Of a stretch of DNA of 32,953 nucleotides, positions 16,683-23,217 are shown in pieces. The DNA is from an uncultured Erysipelotrichaceae bacterium (lineage in GTDB: Bacteria > Bacillota_I > Bacilli_A > Erysipelotrichales > Erysipelotrichaceae). Where the stretch lies: NCBI GenBank assembly GCA_902766435.1, contig CACXDM010000045.1, forward strand, positions 1 to 32,953, written 5' to 3'. The notes beneath the pieces were generated by a model. The model saw only the letters and a program-made list of their open reading frames with translations, was not told the origin of the DNA and did no database searches. Position 1 is the stretch's first letter; each line of letters starts with the position of its first letter. Both the position numbers and the translations under genes were made by a program.

Positions 16683-16728
16683 AAGATAAGCAGGAGGATC
16701 ATTTTATGAAACGTCTGCTTATTTTTTT
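16683..16728 (+). promoter_or_regulatory. Hairpin with U tract over the comEA start (terminator or attenuator)
   Basis: ATAAGCAG (16686-16693) pairs exactly with CTGCTTAT (16715-16722); the stem extends through G-U and two A-U pairs to 16683/16725, giving about 11 pairs and a 21-base loop. A seven-T run starts inside the outer pairs at 16722-16728. The loop holds most of the comEA SD (AGGAGG, 16692-16697) and the ATG (16706). It could end the greA transcript, hide the comEA ribosome site, or both. Confidence 0.5.
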
Positions 16729-17179
16729 ATGCCTGCTTCTGGCAGCCTGTACTCTTGATCTCAAACCGGTCAGAATGGAAGATCTGAGAAGTGATTCGAT
16801 CACCGTCAGTGTTGAAGGGGAGGTTGAACATCCGGGAACCGTTCAGATGAATCTTTATGATACGGTTGATGATCTGCTGAATGAAGTATCCCTTACGGAG
16901 GATGCGGATCTCACTTCGCTGAACAGACAGATGATGCTGAAAGACAGAGACGTCATCGTCATTCCGGAAAAACATGAAAAAGAGAACCCTGTTGTCTCAG
17001 TGAACAATGCCGGTGCCGAGGAACTGACTTCACTTCCAGGAATCGGAAAGAGCACGGCGGAGAAAATCATTGCATACCGTACGGAAAACGGAAGATTTCA
17101 GACCATAGAGGATCTGCTGAATGTTTCCGGTATCGGGGAGGCAAAACTTGAAAAGATCAGAGAATTCATTTCTCTCTGA
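16706..17179 (+). CDS. comEA: ComEA-like DNA-binding competence protein, predicted lipoprotein
   Basis: A 157-residue protein that in competent bacteria binds double-stranded DNA outside the membrane and passes it to ComEC. An SLBB-like domain (about 31-85, SVEGEVEHPGTVQM) is followed by a helix-hairpin-helix pair (about 95-157) with SLPGIGKSTAEKIIAYR and VSGIGEAKLEKI. Odd: instead of a plain N-terminal anchor, the start MKRLLIFLCLLLAAC is a lipoprotein signal with lipobox LAAC and C15 as the lipidation site. AGGAGG is nine bases before the ATG and lies in a predicted hairpin. It is followed by comEC, as usual. Confidence 0.9.
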   Translation: MKRLLIFLCLLLAACTLDLKPVRMEDLRSDSITVSVEGEVEHPGTVQMNLYDTVDDLLNEVSLTEDADLTSLNRQMMLKDRDVIVIPEKHEKENPVVSVNNAGAEELTSLPGIGKSTAEKIIAYRTENGRFQTIEDLLNVSGIGEAKLEKIREFISL

Positions 17180-17186
17180 TCAGCCG

Positions 17187-19055
17187 ATGCTTCTGCTTAT
17201 GGAAGCAGCGTTCTACCTGTTTGTTTCACAGCGCTTTCCTTTTATTTCCGCGTTATTATGTATCTTTTTCTGGATCATCAGATCCAAAGAGTCTGCCGTT
17301 CATATTCTGCTCGTAATCGGTCTGCTCGCATTTCCGCGCTGGTCAGATCAAAAGCCGGAAGTACACACAGGTTTTGTCAGGGAAATCCGGTCCGCATACT
17401 GCATTGTTGAAAACGGTGAATACAGATTTCTCTTATATACCGGTGAAGAGCTGCCGTATGACAGTGAGATACAGTTTACCGGTACCTTTAGTCAAATCGA
17501 CAGGCAGGAGGGCTTCTTCCGGTTTCATTTTGACGACTGGTGCCATTCATCCGGCATCCATTACGGTATTGATGCGTCTTCTGTCACTGTTGTCAGAGAA
17601 CACTTCAGTATCCGGCGTCTGATTCAGAAAAGAATTGATCTTGCGGAAGATCCTGTCAGGGAAATGCTTAAAGCAAATCTTCTGAATATTAAGGAAAAAG
17701 GGAATTCAGTGTATGAAGGCGGATTTTCCTTTTCCGGACTGTTTCTGATTCTGGATCTGCTGTTAAAGTACTTCGTCGACAGGAAGAAAAGAAAGATCAT
17801 CATGACGGTTACTGCGTTTGTGATTGGTGTGGTTTACCGTTTCCCCGTCCTTGTCTTAATGTATCTCAGCAGTACACTGCTTTCATTTACTTCTCTGAGC
17901 AGAAACGATCAGTCATCATGGTCGCTTCTGATTGTTCTTTTGATTTGTCCCGGCAGCCTGAAAACAATCTCGTTTCTTTTTCCTGCCGTACTGAAACTGA
18001 CATCACGGGAAAAAGACAGATATGCCTCATTCACCGCATCGATGATGATTCAGAGTCTCTTCTTTTACGACATGAAGCCGCTTCATTATTTCATGTACGG
18101 AATACTGAAGGGAATTTCCGGAGTACTCCGTCTGATTTCACTGATTCAGCTTTTCCTGATCCGTATCCCTCTGATTCCGTTATTTTCGCCATTAAACAGT
18201 ATGATGAAAGCGGCTGATCTGATTGCTTTAAACGGATCCGTATGCGGACTCGGCATAGTGTTTTTTCTTCCTTTGATCATGAGTTTTCTCCATCTGCGTG
18301 ATGGAGCGAAGAAAGCTGCAGCGGCACTGATCGTCTTTCAGCTTGCCGGTCTGTTTCATCCATTTGCGGAAGTGACATTTATCAATGTCGGTCAAGGGGA
18401 CAGTATTTTGGTGAGGATGCCGCTGAATTCACAAAACGTTCTGATTGACACCGGAAAGCCTTCACAGGAAACCGTACTGCGCAGTTTTCTCAAGGCAAAG
18501 GGTATCCGGAAAATCCATACGCTGATTATCACTCACAGTGATGATGATCATTCGGGAAACATGGATATGATTATCAATGAGTTTCATCCGGATTCGGTAA
18601 TTACGGAACACGGTCAGAATCCGATGTGTGAAAGACCGGTCATGTTCGATCTGAACCGTATTTCCGACGATGATGAAAACAGAAGTTCAGTCATCCAGTA
18701 TTTCCGTCTGAACGGTCTGCGTTATCTGATGATGGCGGATGCTGATCAGTTTACGGAACAATCGGTCATTTCCGAATATGGAGATCTTCAGTGTGATGTT
18801 CTGAAGCTGAGCCACCACGGATCCGATACAGGCTCCTGTGACCGTTTTCTCGATACAGTAAGACCATCTCTGGCTGTTGTCTCCGCCGGTTCCTATTCGC
18901 TGTACCATCATCCCTCGCCGGAAGTAATACAGCGGCTGCTGAAAAGGCATATTCCGTGGCTTGAGACAAAGCAGGAAGGGGATATCTCGGTCATCTGTCT
19001 TCCCGGTTTCAATCTTATGCTTACTTCGGCGGGAAAAATCTCCGTATTGAAATGA
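17187..19055 (+). CDS. comEC: ComEC DNA-uptake channel with metallo-beta-lactamase-like domain
   Basis: About 622 residues, compact for ComEC (often 700-800). Order: N-terminal hydrophobic helices (about 1-50), an OB-like DUF4131 part (about 60-140), a Competence domain with several helices (about 190-400), and a C-terminal metallo-beta-lactamase-like domain with FINVGQGDSILVRMP, LIDTGK, THSDDDHSG, KLSHHGSDTG and SAGSYSLYHHPSPEV. It should carry one DNA strand through the membrane; the MBL domain may degrade the other strand. The frame is open from an ATG at 17121, which has GAGG in front and would overlap comEA by 59 bases; I prefer 17187 because the hydrophobic N-terminus begins there, though it has no clear SD. 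Confidence 0.88.
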   Translation: MLLLMEAAFYLFVSQRFPFISALLCIFFWIIRSKESAVHILLVIGLLAFPRWSDQKPEVHTGFVREIRSAYCIVENGEYRFLLYTGEELPYDSEIQFTGTFSQIDRQEGFFRFHFDDWCHSSGIHYGIDASSVTVVREHFSIRRLIQKRIDLAEDPVREMLKANLLNIKEKGNSVYEGGFSFSGLFLILDLLLKYFVDRKKRKIIMTVTAFVIGVVYRFPVLVLMYLSSTLLSFTSLSRNDQSSWSLLIVLLICPGSLKTISFLFPAVLKLTSREKDRYASFTASMMIQSLFFYDMKPLHYFMYGILKGISGVLRLISLIQLFLIRIPLIPLFSPLNSMMKAADLIALNGSVCGLGIVFFLPLIMSFLHLRDGAKKAAAALIVFQLAGLFHPFAEVTFINVGQGDSILVRMPLNSQNVLIDTGKPSQETVLRSFLKAKGIRKIHTLIITHSDDDHSGNMDMIINEFHPDSVITEHGQNPMCERPVMFDLNRISDDDENRSSVIQYFRLNGLRYLMMADADQFTEQSVISEYGDLQCDVLKLSHHGSDTGSCDRFLDTVRPSLAVVSAGSYSLYHHPSPEVIQRLLKRHIPWLETKQEGDISVICLPGFNLMLTSAGKISVLK

Positions 19056-19061
19056 AATCGT

Positions 19062-19070
19062 TGGTATAAT
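19062..19070 (+). promoter_or_regulatory. Extended -10 promoter directly before holA
   Basis: TGGTATAAT, a perfect extended -10 with no -35 at the right distance. The expected start point, six to eight bases on, is 19077-19079, while the holA ATG is at 19080, so the transcript would have almost no leader. Confidence 0.6.
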
Positions 19071-19079
19071 AGCAGTGTT

Positions 19080-20120
19080 ATGAGTGTTTATATCTTTTCG
19101 GGAAAAGACATGTTCCGCCAGGAACAAAGACTGCAGAGTTTTCTGGATGAAAGAAAAATCGATAAAGACCACCGTGTCATGATCGATGCATCCGACCGGA
19201 AAAACTTCAACATGGAAGCTGCGATCATGGAATGCGATATGTTTTCTCTGTTTGACGGTTCCGATCAGAAAGCGGTTATTCTGCGTGAACCGTTTTTTCT
19301 GAACGGAAGCGTAAAGGAATCTGATGCCGTAAAGAAAACGGACTCTCCCGCAGTCAGAAAGCGCAAAGAGAAAGAATCGGATGCCCGTGAAAGACGTCTC
19401 AGTATTCTGACGGAATATCTGAAATCCCCGAATCCGCAGACAATTCTGATCTTTTACTGCCATCAGTTTGATGCGGATACCAGAAAAAAGGAATATAAGC
19501 TGATCATGAAATACGGCGCCGAGCTGATTAAATTTGACAAGATGAAACCGTGGGAATTTGACAGGTTTATCGACAGTCAGCTCAGCAAAAAAGGGTACCG
19601 CCTTACAAGGGATGCCCGCCGCGAACTCACAGAGAGAGTCGATGCCGATTCACTGAAATTTCATAATGCTTTGGAAAAAATGGATCTTTACGGGAAGAAG
19701 GAACTCAGTCTTACGGATATCAAGAATATTGTCCCGGTGAATCCTGATGTAAATGTATTCAAGATGTCCAATCTGTTTGTCAGAGGGGATCTGAAAGGTA
19801 CTCTGACAGCGAAAAACGATATGCTGAGGGCAAATTTTGACAGCACTGCCATTGCGCTGATGCTGGCCGCAAGACTCCGTTCTCTTTATAACATGAAGGT
19901 TCTTTATGAATCGGGCATGAGTCATTCAACAATTGCCGTACGTCTTCATGCAAAGGAATTTGCGGTTGAAAAAGGGCTGGAAGACTGTTTCGGTCTTTCC
20001 GCAAAAACACTGCTGAGATATCTGAAGGAACTGGCGGACCTTGATCAGGATGTCAAAACAGGAAAAGCGGATATGAAGGAAGGTTTTGATGCATTCCTTC
20101 TTCGCAGCTGCCGAAGGTAA
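19080..20120 (+). CDS. holA: DNA polymerase III delta subunit
   Basis: A 346-residue clamp-loader subunit that opens the beta clamp. The N-terminus SVYIFSGKDMFRQEQRL matches the family's YLLYGEDxFLxxxxL pattern, and the rest is the helical AAA-like and collar part: LLRYLKELADLDQDVKTGKAD near the C-terminus is typical (LxxAD..lK.G). Length is normal. No SD is visible upstream of ATG 19080 and the -10 box is only 10 bases away, so the message may be leaderless or depend on coupling with comEC, which ends 25 bases before. An unusual charged insert KKTDSPAVRKRKEKESDARERR lies at about 83-104. Confidence 0.9.
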   Translation: MSVYIFSGKDMFRQEQRLQSFLDERKIDKDHRVMIDASDRKNFNMEAAIMECDMFSLFDGSDQKAVILREPFFLNGSVKESDAVKKTDSPAVRKRKEKESDARERRLSILTEYLKSPNPQTILIFYCHQFDADTRKKEYKLIMKYGAELIKFDKMKPWEFDRFIDSQLSKKGYRLTRDARRELTERVDADSLKFHNALEKMDLYGKKELSLTDIKNIVPVNPDVNVFKMSNLFVRGDLKGTLTAKNDMLRANFDSTAIALMLAARLRSLYNMKVLYESGMSHSTIAVRLHAKEFAVEKGLEDCFGLSAKTLLRYLKELADLDQDVKTGKADMKEGFDAFLLRSCRR

Positions 20121-20123
20121 AAC

Positions 20124-20609
20124 ATGGCTACGATATTGTATCATCCGTTTCCGCCGCTTTATGATTCACATTCACGGGTTCTGATTCTAGGTTCATTTCC
20201 GTCGGTCGTTTCCCGCGAACAGAGTTTTTACTACGCAAATAAATCCAACCGCTTCTGGCCGGTTCTTTCCGCTGTTTACGAAGAAGAGATTACCGACAGA
20301 AAAGAGTTCTGTCTCAGACACGGAATTGCGCTGTGGGATGTGATTGCATCCTGTTCTCTGCGCGGTTCCAGCGATCAGAGTATCCGTAACGTAACCGTGA
20401 ATCCGATTGCGGAACTGATTGCCGGAACAGAAATCAAAGCGGTATTTACAACCGGCAGAAAAGCCGGCGAACTATACAGAAAATACACAGAGATTGATCT
20501 TCCCCATTATGAACTGCCGAGTACTTCGGCCGCCAATGCCACAATGCGTACTGATGACCTGATACGTTATTACCGGAAGATCAGGGAGGCTGCAGATGAA
20601 AAAGACTGA
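20124..20609 (+). CDS. DNA-deoxyinosine glycosylase (UDG superfamily, family 6-like)
   Basis: A 161-residue base-excision repair enzyme expected to remove hypoxanthine from DNA. The motif LILGSFPSVVSREQSFYYANKSNRFW (about 20-45) is the hallmark of hypoxanthine-DNA glycosylase: GSFPS in place of the GQDPY-like motif, then FYYxxxxNRFW. The C-terminal PSTSAANA is the second motif. Length fits. The start is three bases after the holA stop with AAGG in front, and the stop overlaps the U32 gene by 14 bases, so it is part of the holA operon. Confidence 0.88.
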   Translation: MATILYHPFPPLYDSHSRVLILGSFPSVVSREQSFYYANKSNRFWPVLSAVYEEEITDRKEFCLRHGIALWDVIASCSLRGSSDQSIRNVTVNPIAELIAGTEIKAVFTTGRKAGELYRKYTEIDLPHYELPSTSAANATMRTDDLIRYYRKIREAADEKD

Positions 20610-22755
20610 ACTGCTTGCTCCGGCAGGAAATATGGAGGCGCTGAAAGCTGCCGTAGCCGGCGGATGTGATGCTGTTTATCTTGGTTTAAGCCGGTTTTCA
20701 GCCCGCGCGTTTGCCGGTAATTTTACGCATGAGGAACTGCTTGAGGCAGTCAGATACTGTCATATCAGAGATGTTTCGGTATACGTCACGATCAATACGA
20801 TGCTTTATGAATCCGAAATCGAAAAAGTCAAAGAAGAGATTGATTTTCTTTATGAAAATGATGTAGATGCGCTGCTTGTCCAGGATTTCGGTCTGTTTCA
20901 CTATCTTCGGGAATGCTATCAGGATTTTGATGTTCACTGTTCGACCCAGATGCATATACATAATCTTGCCGGTGTTCTGAAGATGCAGAAAGAAGGGGCT
21001 TCACGGGTTGTCATGGCAAGGGAAACACCACTTTCTCTGATCAGGGAAGCATGCCGTACGGGAATGGAAACTGAAGTGTTTGCCTATGGGGCAGTATGCG
21101 TCAGTTACAGCGGTCAATGCCTGATGAGCGCTTCAATCAAGAACAGATCCGCCAACCGCGGTGTATGCGCGCAGTGCTGCCGTCTCCGCTATTATCCGGA
21201 TGATACTTCTTCATTTTCCGCCGGAGACTATATTCTCAGTCCGAAGGATCTGAATGTAATTGACCGTCTTCCTGAGCTTTTATCCTGCGGTGTCTCCAGT
21301 CTGAAGATTGAGGGAAGAATGAAGCGCCCCGCTTATGTTTATCTTGTGACAAAGACATTCCGTGAGGCAATTGACGCATGGTATGAAGGAAAGTCATATA
21401 AAGTATCAAAGGAAAGAGACAGACAGCTTAAGCTTCTGTTCAACCGGGGATTCAGTGAGGGTCTGTTGTTTGAGTCTTCTGCTGAAGAAAGAATGAATCC
21501 TTACCGTCCGAATCACGTCGGCATTGAAATCGGAAAAGTCGTTGACTACCGCAGTCAGAGAGTCTGCGTACGTCTGAGTGATACACTTCATCAGCATGAC
21601 GGACTTCGTATCCTCAGTACACCAGAGGATATCGGCCTCACTGCTGTCAGGATTGAAAAAAACGGCAGACTGGTGAACAGCGCCAAAGCGGGAGATACCG
21701 TCTGGCTTGACTGCAAAGGGAAATACAGACCGAAAAAGGGGCAGTCACTGCGTAAGACAACGGATTCCGTTCTGATGGATGAGATTGAGAGGACCGTCCG
21801 GGACAGCGAAAAACGGATTCCGGTTGAGATGTCTTATGAAGCAGAACAGGGTATGCCTTTCAGGCTTACGGTTAAAGACAGGGCAGGACGCGAAGTCACA
21901 GCCGAAAGCAGAATACCTTGTGAAGCCGCGAGGGCAAATCCCCTGACAGACGGAAGGATCAGCGCAAGTCTTGCCAAAACAGGAGATCAGCCGTATCAGG
22001 TTTCTTCCTCTTCCGGAAGCGCCGGAAATATATTTCTTCCCGTCAGTGTAATCAATGAAACAAGACGGAGCGCGCTGGAAATGCTGAATGACAAACGTGC
22101 CCTCCGCCATGAAAGGGCAGGAAGAAAACCTTATGCATTTATGCCGATACAGAAAAGAACAGATCTGCCATTGATTATTGCGGAAGGAAATGCCCGGACT
22201 GTCAGTCAATACGGGACTTTCATGCATGTTATGCCGGTCGTTGATCAGGAACAGAATATGAATGATCCGGTTATCACTGATTCAGTTCTTTCTCAGGCAG
22301 GAGATCTTCTTCTCTCAGAAGAAAACAATATTGCCGGCTATACGCTTAACTGCGCAAATTCATATTCACTTGCGTTTCTTCTGTCCCAGCCCGGTGTTGA
22401 AGCAGTTGTTTTCAGCAGTGAGATTTCATCCGGACAGATTAAAGAGGCGCTGGACGCGTTTGCCGGACGGTATGGCTTTATCCCGTTTACGTATGCGTTT
22501 GTTTACGGCAGACGTCCGCTGATGTATATCAGGAAAGGTTTTGCGGCAGCAGAGACACCGTCTTTCCTGACAGATAAGCATGGAAATAATTTTAAAGTTG
22601 AATATAATAATGATATGAGTTTGATTATCGAATCAAAGCCTCTTTGCAGAGAGAACCGGTACTGCAGCGGAAGCTATCTGATTCCCGGTACGGACTCAGT
22701 AAGTGCGGATAGAATTATGGAGGAAGCGTATGAAGAAATTCATGGAAGAATTTAA
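20596..22755 (+). CDS. U32 peptidase-family protein with DUF3656 (RlhA-like)
   Basis: A 719-residue member of the U32 group, which now is known mainly for rRNA and tRNA hydroxylation: RlhA makes 5-hydroxycytidine at 23S position 2501 and TrhP acts on tRNA U34. Visible: ELLAPAGNMEALKAAVAGGCDAVYLG, an Fe-S cysteine set C168, C175, C191/C194/C195 around GQCLMSASIKNRSANRGVC, and SLKIEGRMKRPAYV. The long C-terminal part with IPVEMSYEAEQGMPF and later N-xxR-LP-like VSVINETRRSALEML is the DUF3656 region of RlhA, so rRNA hydroxylation is more likely than protease activity; this is inference. GGAGG lies six bases before the ATG. It overlaps the DNA glycosylase gene by 14 and mscL by 26 bases. Confidence 0.85.
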   Translation: MKKTELLAPAGNMEALKAAVAGGCDAVYLGLSRFSARAFAGNFTHEELLEAVRYCHIRDVSVYVTINTMLYESEIEKVKEEIDFLYENDVDALLVQDFGLFHYLRECYQDFDVHCSTQMHIHNLAGVLKMQKEGASRVVMARETPLSLIREACRTGMETEVFAYGAVCVSYSGQCLMSASIKNRSANRGVCAQCCRLRYYPDDTSSFSAGDYILSPKDLNVIDRLPELLSCGVSSLKIEGRMKRPAYVYLVTKTFREAIDAWYEGKSYKVSKERDRQLKLLFNRGFSEGLLFESSAEERMNPYRPNHVGIEIGKVVDYRSQRVCVRLSDTLHQHDGLRILSTPEDIGLTAVRIEKNGRLVNSAKAGDTVWLDCKGKYRPKKGQSLRKTTDSVLMDEIERTVRDSEKRIPVEMSYEAEQGMPFRLTVKDRAGREVTAESRIPCEAARANPLTDGRISASLAKTGDQPYQVSSSSGSAGNIFLPVSVINETRRSALEMLNDKRALRHERAGRKPYAFMPIQKRTDLPLIIAEGNARTVSQYGTFMHVMPVVDQEQNMNDPVITDSVLSQAGDLLLSEENNIAGYTLNCANSYSLAFLLSQPGVEAVVFSSEISSGQIKEALDAFAGRYGFIPFTYAFVYGRRPLMYIRKGFAAAETPSFLTDKHGNNFKVEYNNDMSLIIESKPLCRENRYCSGSYLIPGTDSVSADRIMEEAYEEIHGRI

Positions 22756-23131
22756 AGCATTTGCACTCAGGGGAAATGTCATGGATATGGCAATCGGCGT
22801 AATCGTCGGCGGAGCATTCTCCAATATCGTGGCAGCTCTGACAGAAAACATCATCAACCCGATTATTGCCTGCCTCGGCGGTACGGAAATCGGTCTGGTT
22901 ACACCTCTCGGAAATACCGGTCAGTATCTGAACTGGGGTGCACTGATCTCTGCAATCATCAACTTCATTATCCTTGCATTTGTACTGTTCCTCATGCTGA
23001 AGGCAGTCAACAAGGCTATGAATTTGGCAAAGAAACCGGCAGAACCGGAACCGGAACCCGAGCCTGTAAAGAGCGATGAAACAAAAGCTCTCGAAGAAAT
23101 CATCGAACTTCTCAAGAAGCAGCAGGGCTGA
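22730..23131 (+). CDS. mscL: Large-conductance mechanosensitive channel MscL
   Basis: A 133-residue membrane protein that opens under osmotic downshock. The N-terminal KKFMEEFKAFALRGNVMDMAIGVIVGGAFSNIV is the S1 helix and pore-forming TM1; TM2 is LISAIINFIILAFVLFLML; the C-terminal helix LEEIIELLKKQ bundles. The linker between is a PEPEPEPEP stretch (about 102-111), an acidic proline-rich repeat. I start at 22730 because GGAGG sits six bases before it; an upstream ATG at 22703 would add MRIELWRKR inside U32. It overlaps U32 by 26 bases and ends the holA unit before a terminator. Confidence 0.95.
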   Translation: MKKFMEEFKAFALRGNVMDMAIGVIVGGAFSNIVAALTENIINPIIACLGGTEIGLVTPLGNTGQYLNWGALISAIINFIILAFVLFLMLKAVNKAMNLAKKPAEPEPEPEPVKSDETKALEEIIELLKKQQG

Positions 23132-23139
23132 GTCTGATC

Positions 23140-23160
23140 AAGCGGCACTGCCGCTTTTTC
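23140..23160 (+). terminator. Intrinsic terminator after mscL
   Basis: AAGCGG (23140-23145), loop CACTG, CCGCTT (23151-23156), then TTTC. It lies eight bases after the mscL stop. Confidence 0.75.
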
Positions 23161-23189
23161 TTTATCTCAAATGACAGTTTTGATATAAT
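23161..23189 (+). promoter_or_regulatory. Extended -10 promoter of smc
   Basis: TGATATAAT (23181-23189) with TTTATC at 17-base spacing (23161-23166). The smc SD AAGGAG (23206-23211) and ATG (23218) follow. The -35 is poor; the TGn extension is present as in alaS, greA and holA. Confidence 0.65.
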
Positions 23190-23217
23190 AGTCAGCGGTT
23201 GATGCAAGGAGTAATCA

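Noticed and set aside
18687..19463. 258-codon minus-strand frame across comEC and holA
   Set aside because: It crosses two real genes on the other strand and shows no recognisable protein family.
23030..23075. Pro-Glu repeat in MscL as a tandem repeat element
   Set aside because: Short coding repeat of a few codons in the linker, not a DNA repeat family.
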